NCBI GenBank assembly: GCA_964035545.1
Contig: OZ037767.1
Span: 28,377,628 to 28,441,627 of the forward strand
Direction of reading: 5' to 3'
Source of the DNA: Bugula neritina
Taxonomy: Eukaryota; Bryozoa; Gymnolaemata; Cheilostomatida; Bugulidae
DNA length: 64,000 nt
Every line of letters starts with the position of its first letter. Position 1 is the stretch's first letter. Of this stretch, positions 54,101 through 64,000 are shown piece by piece. A program made the translations under genes and the position numbers. The notes under the pieces are model-generated. The model was not told the DNA's origin. It did no database searches and saw nothing but the letters and a program-made list of their open reading frames with translations.

Positions 54101-56236
54101 TAATTAAAGATAATAACAATGTAGTATAATGTCAGGATAATACAACAGTTTTCGCTATTCACAACTTCCTGTATAGATTGGAGTGATTCACAGGGTGTAA
54201 CTCTGTCTTTTTTCAGGTCTCGGGAAGATCAAAAGAATGAAGAATTACGACAGAGCCTGACGTCGACCAATCAGAGAGAGTCTCTCTTACAGGAGCAGAC
54301 CAACGACTTCCGACTGAAGATATTAGACATGGAGTCTAAACTTATCAAGTTACAGAATGAGAAATCCGCTATTCAGCAACAGGTACATTGGAATTTATTG
54401 CTACTTCTTTTATTGATCTTAATTTAAAATTTTTTTAATGTTCTTCAATGCTTTCCTAACATGTGCTCACAGAAAGAGTATTTATTTAGTGTGTTTTACT
54501 GTAATATTAGTTTTCATTATGTTTATAGAACTCAAGCTAAAATTTAGCTTCTTAGTCTAAAGTTTGAATTAGCCTTGTGGCCTCTCTGTATGTTTGTGAA
54601 GTTTGTGTGTCTCCACGGTAACGGAACTTTTCAAGAATTTCATGCTGTGTGTTTTTAAGCTAATTTGGTGATCTCTTTGTGGGCTAATAGGGTGACAAAA
54701 GTGAGCTCATGTATGCCCTGTTTTGGTAAAAACCGATGATGACTGGTATATGTCTATTGTGTTGTACTGAGTCTACTTGTTACAGCTGAATGCTATGGAG
54801 TCAAAGAACTCTACTATAACTCAGAAATTAACAGATATGAGAAATGAAAAGGAGACTTTAGAGATCGAGTTGCAAGCAGCCAATGAGAAGTTGCAGTTGA
54901 GTAGACAGAAATATGAACAGAGAAAAAACAGGCATCGAGTTAGAGTTAGGAGTGCAAGGTAACTGACGGCTGCTGCCGTATTGAGTGATAGTGATGCCAT
55001 GTTGGCTATTGCCGTGTTGACTTCTACTTTGTTGGGTGCTGCAATAATTGTGTTTAACAGTGTGAGGTACCCTATTTGTGAATGTAATTATTAGTGGTGT
55101 TGACTGTAGTGGTAGAGACATTTTCTTAGTTGCTATATGAGATGAGAATTGCTGTGATGGGGGTGATAGTGGTTTGATTTATACTGAAGCTTTGTGACTT
55201 CTTCTCCAGAGTTCACTATGACACAGAAGTAGCCAAGCTGAAAGACAAGATGGAGTATCTGAACCGAGACGTGACACTCCTCAAACAGTCTCTAGAATTG
55301 GAACAGGAACTAAAGCTACAGAGTGAAACTAAATGCTCGACGTTAATAGCCAACCACCGGAACTTACTCTCAAAGTAAGTGAGGCAAAGTGGCTTTCAAT
55401 GTTGTTACGTTATGCTGAAAATATTTTACTATCTAATAGCGATTCTTGTAGACTATAACTAAAAATATAACTATGACTAGAGAATATCGTCTTTTTAAAT
55501 CTGTAAGATTTATTCTCAAAAACCCTCAATATTTAAAGTTTTATCAATTATAGCGAAAATCTGAAAAATATCCGTTAGGCATTCGCTTAGTATGCTATAA
55601 AGTTGTCTTATCTTGCTGGGTATTGTTCCAGACAAGTAGATCTTGAAGACGAGATCAGAGAACGTAACAGAGGTATAACCCTCCTCCAGACTAAGCTGCA
55701 ATACACTGAGCAGGAGAACAAACAGCTCAATGAGCTCTGCAATCAACTGAAGATGTCTCCAGCATTGCCTCAAGGTCTAGAGGTCTTGGACAGCCTCATG
55801 AGCAAACAGGTGTGTAGCGCGCATACATGATATATACTAACATATATAGCAACAGAGACTGTTGTGGCATTTCTTATGTCTATCTAAACTGTGCCGAATA
55901 ACAATCTGTGAAATTAAGATGAATTTATGATCATCTTGACTAAAGATGTATAATAATGGCTTGCTTTCACATTTGCACTTATCTGTAGTTTTTATTTAGT
56001 GTAATAAATTCGTTTACTATAAGTGTAGATGTGCAAAGTAAAAGTAATTTTAATAAAGAAATATATTGCATATTATGTAACATGAGTAACAATTTACAGA
56101 CTGTTACTATTGGAGATTTGTTCAAGAAATCCTTTTCCCCATTATCATATTACAAACTTTCCCTAAGCGTGTGCTTGCAGTTGATCTGTGTTATCTTTAG
56201 AGCAGATGGCCTCTCTCTGACGGAGTGAAAAACTGA
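39128..56236 (+). CDS. Long coiled-coil protein, CCDC30-like (tentative)
   Basis: Exons: 39128-39241, 39538-39712, 40266-40393, 41794-41866, 42476-42555, 44882-44968, 45704-45903, 46396-46867, 47067-47264, 47549-47686, 48008-48157, 48662-48700, 48825-49313, 50225-50275, 50847-51033, 51844-52088, 52521-52637, 53087-53275, 53479-53636, 54217-54382, 54786-54958, 55210-55374, 55632-55809, 56201-56236. Phases agree; about 1335 aa. Nearly the whole protein is Glu/Lys/Leu-rich heptad sequence. The first 130 residues are the most distinctive: LREEGVDIEKITPVEKIL, then IEAYVEEIKTLADERESL and VPEQVAFLLVERAKLLDAL. This arrangement recalls CCDC30 (DUF4686), but I identify it only from memory of the family; golgin-like proteins are the alternative. 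An Arg/Lys cluster (EQRKNRHRVRVRSAR) near residues 1195-1210 interrupts the coil. Two acceptors compete for the last exon, and the C-terminus is uncertain. A structural or trafficking role is inference. Confidence 0.82.
42871..43075 (+). repeat. 16-bp tandem array in intron 5
   Basis: About 12 copies of ACTGTGCCTACAGTTT, nearly perfect for nine or ten units and then drifting to ACTGTAACTACAGTTT. Each unit contains a CCTACAG or ACTACAG word that resembles a 3' splice site. It is in the coiled-coil gene intron 42556-44881 and is not adjacent to any exon I placed. Confidence 0.92.
43628..43654 (+). promoter_or_regulatory. Candidate alternative first exon of the coiled-coil gene
   Basis: ATG at 43628 opens nine codons (MNNGVNGHA) ending at a good donor, GCG|GTATGT, in phase 0, exactly what exon 6 at 44882 requires. 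It lies in the largest early intron. This would give a protein lacking the first 190 residues. Chance ATG-to-donor combinations are common, so this is only a candidate. Confidence 0.25.
45505..45592 (+). repeat. tRNA-derived SINE candidate in intron 6
   Basis: Plus strand: A-box-like CTTGGTTAGAGTAATACTC at 45511 and B-box-like TAGTTCAAATTCTG at 45568, spaced as in a tRNA with an anticodon-arm-like stretch between. Stems are degraded. Lies about 110 bp before coiled-coil exon 7. Confidence 0.4.
47675..47787 (+). repeat. 17-19-bp minisatellite spanning the exon 10 splice donor
   Basis: The unit TTACTACAGCAG|GTAAA starts in exon 10 (ending 47686) and repeats into the intron. AG|GTA junctions follow after 47703, 47721, 47738, 47755 and 47772, so six in all with small length changes. 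The exon frame reads into TAA at about 47723-47725. Confidence 0.9.
50001..50155 (+). repeat. 31-bp tandem repeat in intron 13
   Basis: Five copies of a unit containing AGGGTTTCCCTGTTCCACAT and CTAGATAGACT, with starts near 50010, 50041, 50072, 50103 and 50135. It ends about 70 bp before the short exon 14 (50225-50275). No splice-site motif is part of this unit. Confidence 0.9.
51020..51347 (+). repeat. 29-bp minisatellite spanning the exon 15 splice donor
   Basis: Eleven copies of a unit that begins with exon sequence GCAGCACCTCCAGT and continues with a near-perfect donor, GTAAGTTTAC. The real junction is 51033/51034; identical GTAAGT donors recur every 29 bp up to 51324. The array then stops abruptly. 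In the exon frame a TAA occurs at 51093-51095, so only the first donor preserves the protein with the phase-1 acceptor at 51844. Confidence 0.95.
51500..51536 (+). repeat. Three-copy GATATTTGGGTACAGC repeat
   Basis: A short 16-bp tandem repeat, three near-identical copies, in the same intron as the 29-bp splice-donor array (51034-51843). Confidence 0.8.
53024..53090 (+). repeat. Duplicated 3' splice site before exon 18
   Basis: The true acceptor TATGTCCTCAG|GCTAATG (53086/53087) is preceded about 30 bp upstream by TGTGTCCTCAGGCTATG, and before that by TGTCCCCCAGACTAT and TTTTCAGACTG. The near-copy includes the first exonic bases. Using the upstream copy would read into a stop within about ten codons. 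Confidence 0.65.
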
Positions 56237-56793
56237 GAGCTGCCTGAATTCCTTCACTTACCCCTACCCTTCATTTACACCTACCCTTCACCATCTGTAG
56301 ATACCGTGACAGCTGAAAGATCTTATTACTCTGACATTACTGCAGAAGCACAGCTTATAATGTTTTGTTGCAATGGCTCTGTATGTTTAAAACAATCATT
56401 CGTCATATCAAACAGTTTATGCAAACTTTAAAGAATTCAGTAGTAAATATTTGTTCTAAAATTGCATAGTTTTCAGAGATTTTTAGGACCAATAACTTTT
56501 GCAATACTCAATGATTTTGTGAAGCCTTCTTACTTGATGAAATATTATGCTTAGCATTGTATGATAAATCTGGCAATCTATTTATGAAGTTGATATATCT
56601 GATAATCTACATTACCATTATATGTATGCAATTTATTATTTTAACAGTACTAGTTGCTTTTAGAAATTTATAGTCCGTCCATTTTTTATATTTTTTGCTC
56701 TTAGAACTGATTATCCAATCATAACCGTCCATGCCACTTGTTATAAAAACACATGAATTTTATGATATATGTTGCTATTGATAGTTTTTTAAT

Positions 56794-56799
56794 AATAAA
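56794..56799 (+). terminator. AATAAA polyadenylation signal, coiled-coil gene
   Basis: Canonical AATAAA about 560 bp after the coiled-coil stop codon. An earlier AATAAA-containing word near 56002 lies in the last intron and cannot serve this terminal exon. Motif-only placement. Confidence 0.4.
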
Positions 56800-56919
56800 A
56801 TTATTACTTCAAAATGCATTTGTCATGGTTTTGTTGAGAACATTATGTTTGGCCAATCATTAACGACTTAAGTTCAGTATTTTGCTGGCAAGAAAACAGC
56901 TGTTCAAGTTTAAAACATT

Positions 56920-56925
56920 TTTATT
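56920..56925 (-). terminator. AATAAA polyadenylation signal, receptor gene
   Basis: TTTATT on the plus strand, AATAAA on the minus, about 600 bp beyond the receptor stop. Only about 120 bp separate it from the coiled-coil gene signal, so these convergent transcripts would end almost back to back. Confidence 0.35.
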
Positions 56926-57520
56926 CGTAATGGTTATCTGCACTTGTGATGAGTCATGTCACACCCATAATGCTAGATTCCAATCTTTCGGTTGATCTTT
57001 TTTAAACATCCGTCTCTTTCAAATTCTTGACTCTGTGTAACCCACAACCTTTGTCTTGTTCAACGCCTCTTCTGCCAGCCTCTTCTCTAACTTATCAAAA
57101 TCTTTCTTGTGTTCCATTCTCCTGCAAACAGTGCAAATATCTGAACATGTATTAAAACAGATGAATGTATGGCATGCATTATTCTTGCATACTATTATGT
57201 ATCTTGGATATCAGCTAATGTATGCAAGCTTTGTTCAAAGTGACAAAGTACAATTGGGGAAAATAGAGTCGATATAAGAGCACAAGCTATGTTTGATAAT
57301 AAATTTAGCTGAAATGTAACCATAAAGATAACAAATTCTGAATTCATGCTTCATCATTGGATAATTCTGGTTGCTTAGTAACCTTTCCTTAAACTGTTAC
57401 AAGTTTTGTTGACAGTTGACTATAAGATAATTGGTCAAAAGAGTAAATTCCTTACTCTAGATTGAATACTAATCTTTATATCTACAGCATATCTTACCAT
57501 ACCCAACAAGTAGCCATCAT

Positions 57521-60500
57521 TTACAACCTCAACACTTCAACCCACCTTAAGTATTGCCTGTAAATGCCTCTTAGTTTTTTCCAATATTGGTTTGCCACCT
57601 TTTCACGAAACACCTCATGCCATACCATGTACGTAATAAATGCAGCAAAAGCAGCGTGTAGTGTACTGAGCAGAGTGGTGATAACTTCAGCTGCCTCGGC
57701 TGCCGCATCGTAACCACTGAAATAATTATTTGACAACACAACTATACATGCATCTGGGTTGTGTACATTATTGTGTGAATATGTATAATGTCTGTAATTG
57801 TAGTTCTTGGTAAGTTTAAATTTTGCTAGTAAATTGCTCATCTAAAGCAATAATACAACTAATATAGCAATTAAGGGAATGTTGATCTGCATTGTAGTAA
57901 TACCAGCTTTGAAGGTCTTGTTGGTTGCAAATATTACATTTATCGCACCATTTTTTCATTGAAAAATTGTAAATGAAAAAATTTGGGCAGATTATCCGGA
58001 CTGATAGAGGTGGTAAGAGTAGCCAATCAACACATTTTGAATTTTACTGCCATAAAGCATGCTTATAGTCATCTGTTGGCACAGGCCCCACAGCCACTGA
58101 CATATAGTCAATACAGCTTTTTTATTACAATGCTGAGTATTCTAGTTACTACATACATGTCTTTAACAAGGAATTGCAATAGCCAAAGCTTACACAGTAT
58201 GTACTACAAATTTTGCATGAAGAAGTTGTCTCCTCTTTTAATAGAGCAAAAGTTGGAATAACCAAGGGTTTATTTCTCAACCTTGGTTTGGTCAGATGTA
58301 CTCTTACCAAAGTGTTGAGTAGATTTGTTTGACATATTTTTATGAGATTTCTCCGACCGCCCTTGTTGAGGGCAAAATATGTGCAAAATATTTTATATCC
58401 AGTTTTAATGAAAGGGTCAAAGTTCACTTTACATTAGCAAATAAGCTAAAATAAACTTACTTATTGTCCTGAGGTAAAAGATACTGGATGTGTTTAGCTA
58501 TCTGGAAGAACGCCCCAGGAAGTAACAGTATGTAAAACATGAATATTCTTTTATCCAACTCCGTAGTCATTGCTTCATCAGTTTTATACCTGACAATAAG
58601 CAAGTTGAAGGTGGTAACCTACACTCTCCCGTAATATAACATAGTGTGTGTATCAACTCATATCTCGCGTAATATTACAATATATTGCATCACCTGGTTT
58701 ATCTTATTGTTAATATTGTGCATTTAGCAATTATAACAAAGTAACCATAAAGTACACAGCAGAGGCTTTTCCTACTATAAACTTATCTTATAGGTATAGA
58801 AAGCATTCACCTGTACATATTTATTTGCAAAAATTGGTTGGAACAAAAAAGTGGAGAAAAAAAAGAGTTACTGGAAGCATTATGGAATTAAAATATATTT
58901 AAAAGGGTTGCTAAAAATAATTAATTAATGAGGTAAACACTAATATTTTAGCTAGTGCTGTAACCATCTCTCAAGTGCTCTGGGAATGATAACAGTTTCC
59001 AGAATAACAAATCATTTTCACGCTCTCTAATGACACAGAAATTAAACTGCCTGGTGCTAAAAGAGCTTCTATTAAATAGAAAATATTTTGTTTGTTACCA
59101 GCTAATCAAAATTATGGTGTTAAAAAGTATCCGTAAAATGCTATTAAGATTTTTCAGGTTAAAAACACATAGAATAAAGCATCACTATAATGATTGCAAT
59201 TTGGCTTTAAAAACAATGAGAAACTAACAAACCTTTCTCTCATAATACTCTGCTTTGTCTCCCCTTCAGCAAGCTCTACATTATTCAGACTAGAGTGCGT
59301 GCTGTATGTTATTATGGCCAGCCAGATGAATGGCATGATGTAATATATTAGTGACAGCAGGAACACTTGGTACAGCACAATGTAAGCTGAATGCTTACCT
59401 GCAAAGACAGTGCGAAGAACTAGAAATTCTAAGTTGAAGACAAAATAAAGTGCATCTATTTTCATACTGCATATTGAATAATGCAAGTGAAAAGGAAACA
59501 AAAAGAATTAGTGCAATGTTTATTAGTTTGAGGCTGTGGATCTAATTGCTTCACAAGCTGAAGGTAATTTACATCACAGAATGTTTTCTGTATATAATTT
59601 GTCTTGTAAGTAACACTAAGGTATGAATTAAATTATTTTAATTAATTAGTTAGGTTCAGCATACTTTCTCATTAATTTTGTGTTCAAACTAAAGACACTA
59701 TACTGCATACTCACACAATACATATTATAACCAAATTATACTACCAATAAAACATTTGCATTGTGTTTTCTATCCTTCAAACTAGATCAATAAACTAGGT
59801 ACAAGTGTACCTAAGACATTGGGTTCCCTCACTACTATCAACTCTCCCGGATGGCAAGGATCGCTCTCTGAGGTCACTTGGGAGTCAAAGAATTTTGGTA
59901 GATTTACGATAATTCCAAGACAGGTCATCAGTCGCAGTTCATCTCTTGTAGATTTTGCTGTGCATCTACAATTGACAAAACTGATTGGTTGATTGGTTTA
60001 TATATTAGTAAAGTTATTTTTATTTCAGTTTAAGTCAGATTCTGTTGCGCCTGTAGTATGGTTTGGAAATGTGTTTAATTTAAAATTTCTAGAAGAAAGT
60101 TACTAATAAATTGATACAGAGTAGCTTATATAATTTGTAAACCTATTTTGCTTATACAGAGCTCAAAGGGTTTCCACAGTGGAGATAATTAGAGAAACAA
60201 ATTTATCCTAATAAATGCTTTTACTAAAAAAAATAATGCGTTGGTAATCATTAGACTGGAACAAGATGCCGACAGTAGACACACACTTTTCCGCTTTCTG
60301 AGAGTTGAAGTTGACGACAAGAGTGTTGCGTAGCTTGTTTAGCCACACAAACATCCAGATGTAGAGGAACTCTGTGATATCTAGACAGGCTTGAAAGAAG
60401 GAAGTGATGTACGGCTTAGCAGCTTCATACGTCTGAAATGTGCCTACATGAAAGAACAACATATTAAATACAAATACAAAATAATAAAGCAACAATAATA

Positions 60501-63446
60501 GCATAAATAATTATACAACAATATTACGCTGACAGTGTGAGAGTGAGTTGATGTCTATACAAGAGATATGAAAACTCTCAACTGAAAAAAACCAATATAG
60601 GTGCACCTAAAAGTATCAGGACTTTGTGCGGCAAGGGCATTGAATCAATTATAGTTATGCTGCTACCACCAATGCTACTTGGGCTAAGATTTACAGCCCA
60701 GGAGAAAGCCCTGCTTAGTTTATAGGAGTGTTTTAATAGGAGACCTAAGAAATAATTCTTCCCAATCGCTTGCATATAATATTATATAAGTTAAGTTAAT
60801 ATTGTTATGCAATGCAGGTGATTATATAACAACCTTTTAAGTTCAATAAACCATAATAGCTATTGAAATAAATATATATGCTTGTTATGTGTAGGTTGCA
60901 ATATAATATAGTTAAACATAGATAGTAATAAAATATAATTTTAAAATATATAACAGCATAATATTATACAATAAATACTCTAAACATACATATAAAAGAA
61001 GACTTGTGCTTCTATTTTCGTCACAAAACTAAAATCTTTTTGCGTCATCATTTTACTATAAATAGCTCAACACCTGTCCTAAGATGAGTTATGTATACCT
61101 GTGTGAACAGAGAGGTTAGCCAAAGGATATAGTGGTATGAGTAAAAGTAGATAGGCTGTTGTTGCTACCGCCTCACTCCTCATAGCTGCTTTCATGGGTG
61201 ATACCTGGGCAGTTGGATACATATATTATAATGTATTATTTACATATATACTTAGCCTTTGTATTAAAACTATATTAACATGCTTTGTATGAAACATGTG
61301 ACAAATTAAAGCACCATGATTATCAAAACGTATAAATGTTATAGTTTAGCCAAGTCATTCAAGCTTGCTAGAGAGAAGAAAATATAGCGTTATGGCCATC
61401 ATATAAAGTGTAGAAGCCCAATTATTACACTAATCAAAGAACCATGCATTATTATAGCATTGATTGACTGTGGAATGATAATATATATGTCAAGTATACA
61501 CTCAAGTCACTTTGCTTCTCACAGCACCACAAACAAAATTTCCTGAAGATGATTGCGTCTAAGCATTGCTTTTCTCTGTTAGACATTGGAGGCTTTGCCT
61601 AGCTTGTGCAATTTAATTAAATATTACACTGTACAAATCATATCATTCATGGAACAAAATTCAGAGTTATTTTCTCTCACGAAAAGGTTAAGCCTGGGGC
61701 CTTTTCTTATCATATGCAGCCTACACCAGTGAATTATTTATCATAGAGACTATCATCTTGAGCTACTTCTGAAGGCCATTGTCTAACTCAATAGATAGTA
61801 AATTTGTGTTTTTCTATTGTATATAATCTAAATAGAGGTATAAAAATGAAAGATTTATATGATATTCTCGTCACTTCACTCCAATTTTTTCATTAATATG
61901 TAAAACTATAAGTGTTAGTACATTTTTAGTGCCTCATTTACTTATGTTGTTAGCCTTCTTACCTCAAAATGCTGCAGGACAGATAAAGTTATTATGTTAC
62001 ACACGAGTCCAGAGACTATAACTAAAGAGAAAACCACAGACTTGATAGCGTAGTTACTTATGATATGTTTGGATTCGTCATGCTGCGTCTCCACGACTAA
62101 GAAACATAACATATATGATTACTTTACTTTACTTTACAATAAGCCATCTCTATTTAAACAAGGAACCATATTTAAGGTAAAAGTTTTGCTGGTAAATCTT
62201 TATTTGCAGATAGGTACATTGTAGAATTTAGAATGCATTAAAACAATTATCTATAGATATAGTTTATAGATATAGTTTAAAGATATTATAGCAAATAATC
62301 TACACAAAGATGTACAATCAATAGCTGTTACACAAACTTAATTTTGTAAGTATTTTGTTGAAATAGCTATATTTATAAACTATAATGTAAATTGATGCCC
62401 ACTAAAGCAGTATAAATATGAGTACATTTGGTATAGGTAGAAATAGAGTGTAAAAGTAGGGCTGTGTAGTTGCTCACTGCAGTGCAGCCAATTTCAATAT
62501 TAGAGGGTTGTCTCCTTTCTTACCATTCTCTGAGTCAGGTGGACAATGAAGAATCCTGTTGTCTAGGTGAATCACTTCATCTTGATTAGAAAGTCGGGCT
62601 GGTATATGCTCATCTCCGTCTTTCTTCAAAGAGTTTCCGTATAGTTTATGCCATAGCCAATGCTTGTTTACATAACTGGCATCTATACGGGTTGCCCAAG
62701 TCGTGTTCCGCAATGATGGATAGTTTAGAGAGTAGACAAGAGCTAAGAAGTTGCACAGGAGAACAGTCTTTACTAAGAGTTTTACCTGTAAAATTGCTTG
62801 TCAATGTTTATTTAAAGTCATACTCATTAAAACTATTAGGTAATTCACTCTCCCTGTTAATTTTCTATAGTCATTAGTCAACCATGTGTAAAATGTTAGG
62901 TACTAAATGAGGGATAACTTTTTTTGTGGTTATCATAATATACTATAGAAACTCCAATAAAAGTCTAAACCTAAAGATATTATAATAAATTATGTTATAA
63001 GAAGAAAAGTTTTATTGAGCTGTTATGTTACAGATGCATGTATTAACTATAGTAAATACTGTTAGAACTATATTTATGTTGATGTAAAAAATATTATTGT
63101 TATGTTAAGATATATAGCAAAATAGCAAGCATGTGAAAAATTTTTAATTTATCATATTAAAATGAAAAAAAAATTAATAAAAACAAAATACTTTTCAATT
63201 TTTAATGTAGAGATTTGTTCTTCGAAATAAAGTATTTTTAAAAATATCATCTTTTCTTTATGTTTTCATTTATCAAATATATTCAGCCTGTTATCCAAAT
63301 TAGTATAAGTGCGAGACAGTTAGATACATAGGTTAAAACCAGCTACACCAACTTGGCACACTCACCCCAGGAGAACTTATAGGTACTAAATTCAACATTT
63401 CAACAACCCAGTCATTGTTGGTCCACTTTGGGTGAAATGATTGCAT
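57521..63446 (-). CDS. Divergent rhodopsin-class GPCR, FMRFamide-receptor-like
   Basis: Predicted peptide receptor of the plasma membrane. Coding exons in transcript order: 63446-63366, 62785-62524, 62096-61963, 61204-61099, 60443-60287, 59965-59811, 59398-59233, 58589-58461, 57716-57521. Phases agree; 461 aa. A signal-like hydrophobic stretch (about 28-48) and a glycosylatable ectodomain (NTT near 54) precede seven hydrophobic segments. TM1 carries GLVCN with Asn148; TM4 runs into NLPKFFDSQV, the feature most like FMRFamide receptors; loop 2 has Cys284; TM5 ends YYIMPFIWLAIITY; TM6 has FYILLLPGAFF; TM7 has HAAFAAFITYMVW, then a basic tail. The class A hallmarks are missing: no Asp in TM2, NKL instead of DRY, AFITY instead of NPxxY. 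The start is uncertain: Met17 gives a tidier signal peptide, and an exon beyond the window is possible. Confidence 0.82.
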
Positions 63447-63448
63447 TC

Positions 63449-64000
63449 CTGAAATTATTCATGTTGATTGTTTGCATTGTTGTTTCTGTATTTTCTGCGG
63501 AGCATTGTTGTGTAGCAGCAGCTGTATAGTATATGGAAGTTGTCAGCAAAGATGTCACAACTCCCAATATATATAAATATGCATGGAGTGTGGAGATAAC
63601 TACTATAACAACACTGCTGTTCTTTCTTTGAAATGATGTTTATAATAATTATTACAATAAAAACAAAAGCATATTATTATTTCAACATATCTTTTATTAC
63701 TGTACTTATACAGGTATTATACAGTGTAAGCTGCAGCTTTAAGCATTGCATTTTATTATAATCACTTTTTATACTAATAAAAACCGGAATTATATTTGTA
63801 AAATGGTTTTCTGAGCTTTTCATTAAAATATAAATTTTCTCCATAACAAAGCAATAAAAATCTGATCAGCAATGCTAAATCTAGCCATAGTAACACATAA
63901 TACATGCAAATGGTGCAAATCTCTCCTTTGCATTCACGTCAGTTTTACCTCGGTGAGAAAATTCTTAATGGCGGAGATTATTTCGAGTTAATCACAACCG
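63449..64000. other. Receptor upstream region / window end
   Basis: AT-rich until about 63.9 kb. The last 80 bp are less AT-rich and contain CTTAATGGCGGAG on the plus strand and, on the minus strand, a possible exon end ACCGAG|GTAAAA at about 63949. Either could be a 5' exon of the receptor or the start of another gene. I cannot decide from this fragment. Confidence 0.35.

Noticed and set aside
60578-60775. 65-residue minus-strand frame containing SSIGGSSITIIDSMPLP
   Set aside because: Looks somewhat protein-like, but it lies in a receptor intron, its phase does not fit the neighbouring exons, and I could not link it to a transposon family.
63366-63446. First receptor exon as a separate gene fragment
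   Set aside because: Its donor phase and position fit the receptor, and it supplies the only nearby Met before the signal-like segment.

Overview
The window is eukaryotic nuclear DNA from an invertebrate animal. Every recognisable protein is split into many short exons with GT..AG junctions and consistent phases. The DNA is strongly AT-rich, the spacers hold degenerate simple sequence and tRNA-like SINE candidates, and the genes are animal genes (SIL1, TMCO4, allantoicase, a long coiled-coil protein, an FMRFamide-receptor-like GPCR). A lophotrochozoan is a reasonable guess but is not proven by anything here. There are no prokaryotic features.

Layout: (1) 1-15.0 kb is gene-poor: AT-rich spacer, simple-sequence blocks, a few tRNA-like elements and one patch of possibly decayed coding sequence near 2.2-3.2 kb. 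(2) 15095-19375, minus: SIL1, the ER exchange factor for BiP, 8 coding exons, 459 aa. (3) 19.4-21.9 kb: divergent spacer made largely of degenerate ACT/AGT simple sequence. (4) 21928-29082, plus: TMCO4 (DUF726 alpha/beta-hydrolase fold), 15 exons, 722 aa. (5) 30171-35240, minus: allantoicase, 9 coding exons, 370 aa, convergent with TMCO4. (6) 35.2-39.1 kb: divergent spacer. (7) 39128-56236, plus: a 24-exon, about 1335-aa coiled-coil protein, probably CCDC30-like. (8) 57521-63446, minus: a divergent seven-transmembrane receptor, 9 coding exons, 461 aa, convergent with the coiled-coil gene. (9) 63.5-64 kb: nothing recognised. I assembled all five gene models by hand from splice sites. Phases match at every junction and each total length is a multiple of three. 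The genes are functionally unrelated neighbours, not a pathway.

The most unusual signal is a recurring architecture: four tandem arrays, two in TMCO4 and two in the coiled-coil gene, each begin inside the last bases of an exon. The repeat unit spans the exon/intron junction, so the authentic 5' splice site is copied about 5 to 11 times into the intron (units about 31, 22, 17-19 and 29 bp). In each array the exon's reading frame hits a stop within the first few units. A related duplication of a 3' splice site precedes one coiled-coil exon. This looks like a local process that turns splice donors into minisatellites. A second point of interest is the receptor, which keeps the seven-helix layout but lacks the Asp2.50, DRY and NPxxY signatures.
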